DNA of 64,000 nt from Branchiostoma lanceolatum (Eukaryota; Chordata; Leptocardii; Amphioxiformes; Branchiostomatidae). Where the stretch lies: assembly GCF_035083965.1 (NCBI RefSeq), contig NC_089726.1, positions 19,845,501-19,909,500 of the forward strand, read 5' to 3'. Position numbers and translations under genes: made by a program. Below the pieces are notes generated by a model. The model saw nothing but the letters and a program-made list of their open reading frames with translations, made no database searches and had not been told where the DNA came from. This document shows, one piece after another, positions 9,801-19,521 of this stretch. The first letter of the stretch is position 1, and every line of letters starts with the position of its first letter.

Positions 9801-12203
9801 ACACAGAAGGACCCTGTCTTGGTTCTAACTAAGTTAGAACTTACTGATGGACTGTCCTGACATGTAGGTCTCACAGTCCACACAGAAGGACCCTGTCTTG
9901 GTTCTAACTAGGTTACAACTTTTTTTTTTTTTCTCTTTGACATAAACACTTTATTTTAAGATTGCAACGTACATATAAATGGTTATAGCTAAGCAGCATA
10001 ACTAGTAACCTCTTGCACAGAGGTAAATATGTACACGTATTACATATTAAGATATATAATATCAACAGTGGTGCCACTGCTGTTTCATGTCCATGTGTTT
10101 CCAGGGTAGTAAACAAGTATGCTGTTGCTGCAGCCCTTGCAATAATGAAACTATGCACCTCATGAGAGCAATGCTTAAATACATTACAGAATGTTGCTAT
10201 ATGACTTGCTTTTTGTATGGAGAGAACTATATATGCTTCCTTAAGACAGATATCTGATTAATTAATTTCCAGGTATTTACATAGAGTATGAACTAACTTA
10301 AAGGTATATACATGTACAATTTACATGATACAGTCCGGACTAGGTTAACTAGGTTACAACTTACTGATGGACTGTCCTGACATGTAGGTCTCACAGTCCA
10401 CACAGAAGGACCCTGACTTGGTTCTTACTAAGTTAGAACTTACTGATGGACTGTCCTGACATGTAGGTCTCACAGTCCACACAGAAGGACCCTGCCTTGG
10501 TTCTAACTAGGTTCGAACTTACTGATGGACTGTCCTGACATGTAGGTCTCACAGTCCACATAGAAGGACCCTGCCTTGGTTCTAACTAAGTTAGAACTTA
10601 CTGATGGACTGTCCTGACATGTAGGTCTCACAGTTCACACAGAAGGACCCTGCCTTGGTTCTAACTAAGTTAAAACTTACTGATGGACTGTCCTGACATG
10701 TAGGTCTCACAGTCCACATAGAAGGACCCTGCCTTGGTTCTAACTAAGTTAGAACTTACTGATGGACTGTCCTGACATGTAGGTCTCACAGTCCACACAG
10801 AAGGACCCTGCCTTGGTTCTCTAACTAAGTTAGAACTTACTGATGGACTGTCCTGACATGTAGGTCTCACAGTTCACACAGAAGGACCCTGCCTTGGTTC
10901 TAACTAAGTTAGAACTTACTGATGGACTGTCCTGACATGTAGGTCTCACAGTCCACACAGAAGGACCCTGCCTTGGTTCTAACTAAGTTAGAACTTACTG
11001 ATGGACTGTCCTGACATGTAGGTCTCACAGTCCACACAGAAGGACCCTGACTTGGTTCTAACTAAGTTAGAACTTACTGATGGACTGTCCTGACATGTAG
11101 GTCTCACAGTCCACATAGAAGGACCCTGCCTTGGTTCTCTAACTAAGTTAGAACTTACTGATGGACTGTCCTGACATGTAGGTCTCACAGTCCACACAGA
11201 AGGACCCTGCCTTGGTTCTAACTAAGTTAGAACTTACTGATGGACTGTCCTGACATGTAGGTCTCACAGTTCACACAGAAGGACCCTGCCTTGGTTCTAA
11301 CTAAGTTAGAACTTACTGATGGACTGTCCTGACATGTAGGTCTCACAGTCCACACAGAAGGACCCTGACTTGGTTCTAACTAAGTTAGAACTTACTGATG
11401 GACTGTCCTGACATGTAGGTCTCACAGTCCACATAGAAGGACCCTGCCTTGGTTCTAACTAAGTTAGAACTTACTGATGGACTGTCCTGACCTGTAGGTC
11501 TCACAGTCCACACAGAAGGACCCTGCCTTGGTTCTAACTAAGTTAGAACTTACTGATGGACTGTCCTGACATGTAGGTCTCACAGTCCACACAGAAGGAC
11601 CCAGCTTTGGTGGCTCCGGTTGCCTCCAACCGTCGCTGTAACATCTCCACTGCCTGCTGTCCGCTCTTTCCATCAGGCACCGGCCACTGGCTCACACTAC
11701 GTGGTGGTACATGGGTGAGGACACTACTGTTACATAATACATGTATAGCAAGTCTGTCTTATAGCTTGTACCAAGTTATTTCTGACCTATACCCACCTTG
11801 AGATATCTTCAGTCCGAAGTCTTCAAAACATAATATCATAATCACTTAAGTGCTGAAAGGTACAAGGATTTCCTTGCTGCAAATAAAAATCATGCATAGG
11901 ATAGAAACATGTCATTCAAAATGTTGGGTGTAAGTGACCATCCATAGGGCCAGTAAATCTGTCAAAGCTTTTCCAAATTCCGTGTCTACTCTACTCAGAG
12001 CAAGGAGGTTATATAGTGCTCAGAGCAAACATTTTAGAAATTTAGGACAATGGGCGGTGATATGAAAATTATTGTAAGTGGAAGTCTCAACTTTAGTACG
12101 GCCTATTTCCCGAACGTTAAAGCAAAGAGCTTCCACAAAATAAATCAAAATTATTGAAAAATAAACAATACAAGCAAAACATCACGTACCAAGTAACTCC
12201 CAT
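6871..12203 (-). CDS. MED20: Mediator complex subunit 20
   Basis: MED20 is a head-module subunit of Mediator, the nuclear bridge between transcription factors and RNA polymerase II. In coding order the exons are 12203-12190 (ATGGGAGTTACTTG, encoding MGVTC up to the split codon), 11696-11554, 9010-8886, 8161-8030 and 7071-6871. All are flanked by AG/GT and the phases agree, giving 204 residues (human about 212). Matches to human MED20 include the MGVTC start, [46 protein letters not shown] and [16 protein letters not shown], ending YRKSTGNK. The 14-nt first coding exon, with a split Cys codon, fits the split I recall for the human gene. Intron 2 is filled by a 79-bp tandem array derived from exon 2, and exon 3's donor touches an inverted-repeat element. 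UBE2T is divergent upstream. Confidence 0.95.
7149..7666. mobile_element. Inverted-repeat element with ~120-bp arms (MED20 intron 4)
   Basis: Both ends carry a long arm containing 'tatgatttgatgagtaaac', 'ctatatttcggcataaaat' and 'ggccctggcgacaagaaa' in opposite orientation. A third, partial copy of the arm lies inside at about 7373-7440. No transposase is present, so it is non-autonomous. Confidence 0.8.
8285..8522. mobile_element. Short inverted-repeat element in MED20 intron 3
   Basis: The ends read 'ttaggccacgccaatttt' and 'aaaattggtgtggcctta', which are inverted copies. The interior is AT-rich and non-coding. A related end occurs near 28030. Confidence 0.65.
8701..8880. mobile_element. 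Fold-back element touching MED20 exon 3 donor
   Basis: 'cgccaaaaatagtta' with 'ttcaagcaactg' on the left is inverted on the right as 'cagttgcttgagtgac' with 'tatttttggcg'. The inner arms hold 'cagtcagacgtttc' and its complement. Relatives lie at 15400-15690 and 51264-51376. The right edge runs directly into the 'tac' preceding the exon 3 splice donor. Confidence 0.75.
9141..9297. mobile_element. 'tactgtaaatgca..tgttcgcgg' inverted-repeat element
   Basis: It begins 'tactgtaaatgcagaaatg', ends 'aaatgcatattttacagta', and holds 'gcggtggttt'-type text in both orientations. Relatives are at about 46930-47140 and 50290-50500. It lies in MED20 intron 2, next to the exon array. Confidence 0.65.
9367..11553 (-). 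repeat. Tandem array: 22 copies of a 79-bp unit derived from MED20 exon 2
   Basis: The unit repeats at 79 bp (a few copies have 1-2 extra bases), seven copies at 9367-9920 and fifteen at 10347-11553. The 23rd unit, at the high end, is MED20 exon 2 itself. On the gene's strand each unit holds 48 nt of exon 2 (encoding [15 protein letters not shown] with partial codons at both ends) plus 31 nt of intron. In the copies read, the unit keeps a 3' AG before the exon part and GTAAGT after it. The intron part includes a near-palindrome, GTTCTAACTTAGTTAGAAC. Unit differences are few: the base before AG varies, some copies read cacata for cacaca, and one changes the Met codon. Confidence 0.95.
9922..10346 (-). 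mobile_element. Retroposed cDNA inserted in the MED20 exon array
   Basis: A ~425-bp insert lies between array units. On the minus strand it ends in a run of about 14 A, preceded by AATAAA some 15-20 nt upstream. It is flanked by direct repeats of about 16 bp (aactaggttacaactt at 9906-9921 and 10347-10362). Poly(A), a polyadenylation signal and a long target-site duplication are the marks of LINE-driven reverse transcription of an mRNA. No protein is recognisable, so this is probably a 3' UTR fragment or a SINE-like RNA. Confidence 0.8.
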
Positions 12204-13717
12204 CTTGAATAACTGTATAAAACGCTAAAATATTCACAGTGATGTTAGAAATTTTCACATTTCTGATCTACGGACGCCATCTTTGTTTGACCTTTCACCC
12301 GAATGGGAGAGGAACATACCACTACTAAAATCGGGGAAGACTCAACATCGTCAAAACTTTAATTAAGATAGTTAATCAACATATTGATCACAACTGGTAG
12401 GTACAGAATTGAGAATAATAATATTTGAACGTTTTAAATGTTTTATTTAACCCCAATAAGTCGTAAACTCGGATAAACTTTGAATTTGACCGATCCTTAA
12501 TTTGAATGGCCTCGCCTGGGCGAATTTTCGCGGGAAATTCCAGTGTCGTGTAAAAGACTGGACCAGAAATACAATACAGTGCAGGTTAGCTGTCTTTCCT
12601 CCAAACTGAGCCTACAAATATAGGGTATAGCTAACTCACACATCACTGAAACAGTACAGAGGACACAGGAACAAAGAAGGTAAGTTGTAAGACACGTAAC
12701 GTTTATATAATAAGATAGCACTGCAAGATAATTTTGCATTGTCGAAATTTTGATTGATAAAATATTACGAGTAAACAGTATCATTCTCATAAGACACGAA
12801 ATAATTGCTAAGTATGCCTAAGCTTCTATAAAAGATTTAACGTTTGAAAACAGCTTGATACTAGTGTTTTAGCATGGTAAACATAGCAGTGTTGCTCTAG
12901 TTCTGTTTTTTGGTGAAGCCTCAGGGGTGGAGCCATATTTTCTGGATGTAGTTTTTGTATCCACCTTTGTCAAAAATGCTATATTTTTTAGTAGCATTTG
13001 TTAAAGGGGCATATTGTAGAATCTGGTGGTCAAAAACTACAAATAGTAAGAATTTGAAAGATCTACACTAAGATTCACATTTGTAACTTATTTGTTACTT
13101 ATTTCCAACATATTCCCGTCATTTTGTCACATTTCCACCATTAATAAACGACGTAAAACGTGTAAAATCTGGTTCATTTACATATTAACTTGCGTCCCGC
13201 AAGTTAATATGCAAATAAGCCAGCGTAGAACGCTACGAAATATCCGAATCGACCGTCACAGGAAAATCACCACAAGTGAACAAACTTCAGAACGTCGGGC
13301 GTTCGATCGCGTGTTCGGTGGTAAGTCGGAATGTTGGACAAGATGGCGGCCAATTCAAGCGGCGGCGGGGATTGCGTATATAATTTTTTTCAAGACGTTC
13401 GCACGACACTACTAAGTCGCATCCGTACGTGATGAATATTGCTGTGCAGTGTAATAAGGTAGATTCAACTAATAATGTAGACAAATAATCAAAAACAAAG
13501 AATTTTGTTTTATGTTCATGTCACAATATGCCCCTTTAATGGTTTACAGCCTAATGCAAGATTATATGGTTGGAAAATTTTGATAACTGTTTCTTAGATT
13601 TTTAATACATTTATATCAAGGACATATTCAGATTTAGTCAGATTTTGGGATGCCTAGCAGCTTTTTTGGTACTGCAGCTGAGCTGATTGTTTGAATCTTT
13701 GGTTTGAAACTGCAGCC
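12204..13717. promoter_or_regulatory. Shared upstream region of MED20 and UBE2T
   Basis: The two start codons diverge across 1.5 kb. Near MED20 the minus strand carries CAAAGATGGCGTCC (about 12273-12287), a YY1-like motif common near start sites. About a third of the gap is occupied by a TTAA-flanked element (13001-13539) that itself carries CAAGATGGCGGCC. No TATA box is convincing. Function is inferred from position and motif only. Confidence 0.45.
13001..13539. mobile_element. piggyBac-type short element with TTAA ends
   Basis: The element is bounded by TTAA on both sides with 15-bp perfect terminal inverted repeats (aaaggggcatattgt). TTAA target duplication is the mark of piggyBac-type transposition. 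There is no transposase. The interior includes a palindrome around 13180-13215 (ttaacttgcg..cgcaagttaa). It ends about 180 bp before the UBE2T start codon. Confidence 0.8.
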
Positions 13718-16700
13718 ATGCAGCGAGCAGCGCGTATGAAGCGGGAGGTGGAGATGTTTGCACGTGATCCGCCACCGGGAATCTCCTGTTGGCTGAAGGG
13801 CGATAAACTGGACGAACTTGAGGCTCGTAAGTTTGAGAGCGGACATTTTGGATGACAAGTCATTGTCATGATACAACCAGCTGTCCCAATATCATTGTTC
13901 ACAGTTGTCACATATTTTACATGTGAAGTTGTGGTATATGTTGAAACTTGACACACAGACATAGAAGCATCTGAACAAACTTCAAAGTATCAATTTTCAT
14001 GTTACATTTTGTGCTGTATTTATGTATTTGAAAAAAAAAAAACGTTTGTATGTTTTAGTATTCAGGAAGAAACCATGTTACCTTTATACACAGGCAAATA
14101 TCTGTATGAAAAGTTATCTCAGTGGTTCATCTGATTCAGTTTGTAGAACTGTGTTTAAACCACAGGCTTCTGCTGTTTGAAGTTATTCCAGACCTGCAAA
14201 TGGATATGATTTTTCTTTACTTTCAGAGATACTTGGAGCAGAAGGTACTCCATATCATGGGGGTGTGTTCAAGTTGGAAATACAAGTTACAGAAAGGTAC
14301 ATGTACTACAGTTTTACATGTAGTAAGGTACAATGTCTTTCCTCTTAGCTATAGGCATGTCTTCAGGTCATTTTCTGCTTGCTATGAATATACTGGTAGA
14401 TTGTATTTTCTCTCCAACCAGTGGTTCCAGCTGGTTTTTGATGTGTTTTTAGGCTTTTTTTTGTGGTTTGGTGAGACCAAAAAAAACACATGAAGAAGTA
14501 GAAAGCCCGACAAAATGCCTAAAAACACGTCAAAAAACAGCCGGAACCACTCCTCTACTTGGAGAGTAGATCGAATTCCAAACCCAAGTCTAAACCTAAT
14601 TTGTAGGTTACAAAATGATATATGTGCATATGCAATTGTTGTATATAGCTTATACCCAAACTGGCGTACCATGTTTATTTGTTTTTTTTTCTGGTTTAGG
14701 TATCCATTTCAGCCCCCTAAAGTAAGGTTTGTAACCCCCATCTACCACCCCAACATTGACGACGGAGGCAGGATCTGTCTGGACATTCTTAAGATGCCTC
14801 CTAAGGTAACAGTCTTCAGATTTCTCTCATTTGTGATAGAAAAATCAGACAGCTCATGTAGAAGAGTGTCACAACGTACATGTATGAAATTATGTAGTAT
14901 AGAATTGTCACACAAGGACTGGTCCTGTGACCAGTACTCTCCCTCCTGTACAAATAATCAACAATTTAGAAAGATGATCGAAATTTAGCAAATATGATCA
15001 TGTTTTAAGTCAAATACCATGGTATTTTTAACAGGAGCTGCAAAATCAAAAAGCAAAAAAAAAAAAAAAATTGTTTCTTCTTTTTTTTTCTTCTCCTTCA
15101 AATGGCATACAAAACTTGGTGACCTCAAATGCAAGTCTTCCAAATACAGAGTTACTACAGTGTAAAAAACATGTCCTTGAAAAACATAAAATGACTTTCC
15201 AAAGTTGAAATGACCAGTGTTTAAAATGATGACATGTTACCTCCTACATATACATTTTACCTCCATCCATCCAGGGTGGTTGGAAGCCGTCTCTAAACGT
15301 GTCTACCGTCCTAACGTCCGTCCAGCTGCTGATGGCGGAACCCAACCCTGATGACCCTCTCATGACTGACATTGTAGGTACCGATATATGATGGAAATTA
15401 TACTACATCTACGCCAAAAATAGTTACTCAAGAAACTGGATAAGATTTTGAAACAGTCAGACGTTTCAGACAGCATCCGCTATCTTTCGTCAGTGACTAA
15501 GGATAGATCTGGCAGAACCAGGTTTTATACCAAAACTCTGAATAGATATTGTAAAGAAAACATCTGCCGGATCTTTCTTTTGTCAGTTATGGCGGATGCT
15601 ATCTGAAACGTCTGACTGTTTCAAAATTTTATCCAGTTGCTTGAGTAACTATTTTTGTCGTATCTCATTACCTGGATGTCTAACCTTCATCAGCGTATAC
15701 TACATCTAGTATGACTGCTGCAGCACATAGTCTTGAAACTTTTGCCGTAGTTTTATTCCAATTCATCACACTGAAGATATGTGTTTTCATTTACTACTGT
15801 ACCACAGAATTGTTTCAACCACAAACTTAAAAAACATAATTTTCCCTCCTTTGATATCAACGTAAAACCACAGTAAAGTAAATTAATTTACAGTAGTCTC
15901 TAAATATCAAATGATAAAGAGAACATCGAAGCCCAGAATAATTAAGTTTGTAGGTGAGATATGTTGGGTCTGTGGCAACATCAAAGTTTCAAAGTGTCCT
16001 TAATGCTAGTTAAATCACACCATAGGACCAAGATCTTATTGAGCAAGTGAATTGGTCTCACATACATTGGTAAGACTAGTCTTCTTACTTTGTATCATAT
16101 CTTTTCCTTCAGTCCAATGAGTTCAAGTTCAACAGACCGCTGTACCTTGAGAACGCCAAGCGCTGGACAGAGAAGCACGCTACGGACAACACTGCAGGGA
16201 GCAGTACTAGTGGGGTGAGTTTTTGTCTGCCAGTACAGGATTGGACAAGTTTTAAAAAGGCCCAGAACACTTGGTCATTTCCACTGGCCCAAACCAGCCT
16301 TTCGTTGGCATTAAATTTGAATGACAGGTTTGTGTTAAATGTAATTTCCAGCAAGGAATTTCCTTTTGTATTTCATCATAAAGGCACTCAAAAGTTCATG
16401 ATGTGATCTAGACAAACTCATAGACTTCTTGCAACTGCTGGACTTCAATAACCCAGTTTGATATATACTATGTTGGTAATATGTCCCTGTGACATGGACA
16501 AAACATGGTTGGACATCTATTAGGCGTGGTCTTAAAGACAAGAACTGTTTACAAGTTAGGGGCCTTCACATTTGACCTAAAGCATGCGCAGTTAATACTG
16601 TGTGTACTGGTTTACAGTCTAGAATCCAGTCTTGTTTACTTCCCAGCAGCTAGCTGCAACCCCTGCCATCACTGGAGCAAACTGTTACAAACAGAGGCAG

Positions 16701-17292
16701 GATCCCAGGCTAGGGTTTTTAAAGGCAACCAAAGCAATATTAGGACCAAAAAAATGGAAATGAAAAAATGGTGAAATTTTTATGGTAGTGACATTTACTA
16801 CCACTGTTTAGCACATTTGTGTAATAAGTTCATACGTTGATCATTTTAAAACCGCGCAAAAACGTGCCGTACAATGATCCCCTTAGTTTCGCGAGCCTAC
16901 AAAAACCCCTGTGACGATTTTCAGTGAGTTCTCACAGCACAACGACAGCGTATTTTTGCATCATGGATGTCGCTATACATTGTGATAGTGTAGTTTTAAC
17001 TGATCATGTATAGAAATGACTAAATAGATTGACTTTCAAAGTCTAATTTTTAGGCCCTAATATTGCTTGGGTTTCCTTTAAAGATCATATTTATTTTCCT
17101 CCTCTATAGCCATCTACATCTAGTACATCTGGGAAGGAGAACAACCCCCAGAGCAGTGAGAAGGCGGAGTCTTCAGGTGAGGACAGTGATGGTGAGGAGT
17201 TGAGGAGAGCACCTGTCCCACCAGGTGTGAACAGACTTAAGAAGAGACCCGCCTTACAGACCAAGTCTGTTGTCAAGAAACAGTGCTTATAA
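13718..17292 (+). CDS. UBE2T: Ubiquitin-conjugating enzyme E2 T
   Basis: UBE2T is the E2 that, with FANCL, monoubiquitinates FANCD2/FANCI in interstrand-crosslink repair. Exons: 13718-13826, 14227-14296, 14700-14805, 15275-15373, 16113-16214 and 17110-17292, all AG/GT bounded and in phase, for 222 residues. [21 protein letters not shown] matches the human start. The catalytic core shows [21 protein letters not shown] with the HPN motif at residues 76-78 and the active Cys at 86, the same position I recall for human. [18 protein letters not shown] and RWTEKHA follow. The C-terminal tail (about 165-222) is acidic and serine-rich, then basic ([16 protein letters not shown]), and is not alignable by eye with the vertebrate tail. 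Introns hold several inverted-repeat elements. Nothing is broken. Confidence 0.96.
14410..14567. mobile_element. 'ctccaa..cttggagag' inverted-repeat element (UBE2T intron 2)
   Basis: The ends 'tctctccaaccagtggttcc' and 'ggaaccactcctctacttgg' (then 'agag') are inverted, with inner arms around 'gtgtttttaggc' and 'gcctaaaaacac'. Relatives: 26493-26805, an end-related element at 52580-52712, and a single end at about 61075. Confidence 0.7.
15400..15690. mobile_element. Fold-back element, longer relative of the one at 8701
   Basis: Outer arms 'cgccaaaaatagttactcaag' / 'cttgagtaactatttttgtcg' and inner arms 'cagtcagacgtttc' / 'gaaacgtctgactg' are shared with 8701-8880. This copy keeps a central spacer of about 110 bp. 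It lies in UBE2T intron 4. Confidence 0.75.
16719..17081. mobile_element. TTAA-flanked short element, family 2, copy 1
   Basis: TTAA lies on both sides and the terminal inverted repeats run 'aggcaacc..gcaatatta' / 'taatattgcttgg..cc'. It is close to identical over its length with 25820-26186, in the same orientation. It lies in UBE2T intron 5, ending 28 bp before exon 6. Confidence 0.8.
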
Positions 17293-17337
17293 AGGTGGAG
17301 GGTAAACTATTATAGTACTACATGTAATACTTTTAAG

Positions 17338-17514
17338 GGGTTTACGGAAAAAACTGGGCTGTCTACCTAGGCTGTCTACCCTTTTGGGGCATGCATTGGG
17401 GTTTGGAATCTAATGGAATTTCCTTGAGGAAAAACTGGCTCAATGCAATTCCAGATGGGGCCCAAAAAGGGTAGACAGCCCATGGTAGACAGCCCATCTT
17501 TTTCCGTAAACCCT
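17338..17514. mobile_element. Fold-back element after UBE2T
   Basis: 'gggtttacggaaaaaactgg' near 17338 is inverted at about 17495-17512 ('tttttccgtaaaccc'). Inner arms 'gggctgtctacc' / 'ggtagacagccc' also pair. No coding capacity. Confidence 0.75.
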
Positions 17515-17861
17515 ACTATCTAGAGCTTATTCCTGTGATGTCATTGCTGTGTCTGCAGCCATGGTGGTGTCCCTATTTGCATATCAGTGAGTCATAGCTC
17601 ATGCTTTTTCTGACATTGAAAGATCTTCTGACTCTCAAATGACCTATTAAATGTCTACTGCTCCAAGAACTTTCGCAAGAAGAGAAAACCAGAAGACTAC
17701 TTAAAAACTTGCCATTGAAACATAAAAATGCTGTGTACACTTTAGCTACAATCTATTGAAATGCAAATCATGGACACCAACATGACACCGGCCTGCCTCA
17801 TTGATATGGAAAGTGAGTGAAAACGCTCTACATGCAAAATGTGTAGCAGTGGAAAGTAGAC

Positions 17862-18100
17862 AATAGACCTCTTGCCAGTTATGGTGGCCATTTTGAATTT
17901 CCCGGGGTCAGCTCGAGGTCATGCACCAAAGTGAGGCTCAGGATGTTTTGACCCTATGATAAGCCTAGTATGTTTCAATATAGGTATGCCATCTTTGGTG
18001 GTACATTTTAATGCCCCTCTACGGTGAAATGCTGTGGTGCATGTGCCTGCCATGTTTAGAAAATATTGTTGTGGACGCCGTAGTTGGCAAGAGGTCTATT
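17862..18100. mobile_element. Short element with 'aatagacctcttgcca' inverted ends
   Basis: The left end 'aatagacctcttgcca' is perfectly inverted at the right as 'tggcaagaggtctatt'. The interior is non-coding, about 240 bp in all. Confidence 0.75.
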
Positions 18101-19093
18101 GAAACCCTTCAGTTCTTTCAAAACACTGGCCTGTAGTAATAAGACACAAGAAAAGGATAGTTTTCATATTTTAGTTCATTTATTTCTATTAGTTGTAGAG
18201 GAATCCAGACATGTAGCATGTATATTCCAGAAACTTAAGATGATAATAATACCACAAACATAACTATTAAATATATTGCAATATAGAGTAGATCAGCAAT
18301 GAAATAATAGAATAAGTTAAATAAAGTAATGTTTACATGTCATTGAGTTATTTCAACAGTTTTTACAGAATTTTTAAAAAAACATTGAATAAAAGAATCT
18401 TTTGTTGGTACAGCCTGTTTCCTAGCCAAGACCGGATTGATTAATATAATGTTACAGTAAGAAGACTTTTTTCCAGATAGAAAAAGCTGCCTTGAGCAAT
18501 TTATTTAACAAGTAAGTTATAATCTACACGTGTGTTTCAGTATTTATTTAAGAAGGCAGGAGACTATGAGACTACGTTGCAAGGAACATAATACTTTTGA
18601 GAAACAACTGCTGTTTTTAAAGCTTGTGTCTTAAAATAAATAGCACTAAAAATGAACTACAAAGAAATTCAGATCACATTTGATAATGGCATCGTCACAG
18701 ACAGTGGCATCATAAAGCCTTGCGGTTAGGGTAGTTGAATCCGAATCTAATGGGCTCATATCCCTAGCATGTTCAGATGTTGTGCTCTTGGGAGAGTAAC
18801 ATAACATTGTACTCGGGTGAAAATGAGTTCCTAGCTTTGGTTAGGGACGTCCACTCGGATGGGACAATACATAGTAGAGCTGGAGGCCCTGTGTTTGAGG
18901 AGAGCCACACCTCGAGTATGTTAAAGAACCCACCACACTTATCAATTAAGTGGAAGTCCATCGCAGTGTGAGTGGACCAGTCTTACGCAGCTTGTACTTA
19001 ATGTACAAGACTGGTTTGAAGCACAAGTCCTTTGAGGGCCATCGTAGTTGCATGGCAATCTGTAAGAACCAAAGACGCTCTTGCCGCTCTTCA
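18101..19093. other. Gap between UBE2T and the SMYD gene
   Basis: 18160-18670 is AT-rich with no gene. About 18725-18985 carries text shared with 55690-55860 ('gttaaagaaccca', 'gtttgaggagagccacac'), so it is a copy of a dispersed repeat. Confidence 0.45.
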
Positions 19094-19468
19094 ACAGTAC
19101 AGCACCCTTCTGAACAGGCCCGATATGCTCGGTACGTTACCTCCCATACTGGCCCTGCCATTTGCAAGCCTGTAAAATCGCTTCTGGCGAAGTCACCACC
19201 AAAACAGCTTTCAGCCAATCAGAGGGTTGGCTTAAGCTTATCTAGAGCAAAACCGCAAAGGATGTTGGGAAGCTATCAACCAAATTAGGTTACATCTTAA
19301 ATCGTTACTTTGGGTTCAGGATAAAATAATGTCCGTTTGTGCCAAATAAGGGTAGCTCATTAATTATTCATGAGCGAGTTTACAGGCTTGGAATGGCAGG
19401 GCCGGTATGGGAAGTAAGTACCGAGCCTATCTGGCCTACTCGGGAGGACGCTGTACAGCCACTGGTAA
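19094..19468. mobile_element. Short inverted-repeat element with ~85-bp arms
   Basis: The left arm contains 'gctcggtacgttacctccca' and 'tggccctgccatt', inverted at the right ('aatggcagggccggtatggg' then 'aagtaagtaccgagc'). It ends about 50 bp downstream of the SMYD stop codon, so it may be part of that gene's 3' UTR. Confidence 0.75.
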
Positions 19469-19521
19469 CATATGTATCATGTGACAATCATTTTCAAGTC
19501 CCAAGTATTGTCCATCCTCAC

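Noticed and set aside
10670-11197. Repeated open frames reading [13 protein letters not shown]
   Set aside because: They are an off-frame read-through of the MED20 exon array; the MED20 frame is [15 protein letters not shown].
9367-11553. CRISPR array
   Set aside because: Units are contiguous without unique spacers, lie in a eukaryotic intron and contain an exon. The 26-bp repeats at 34745 fail for the same reason.
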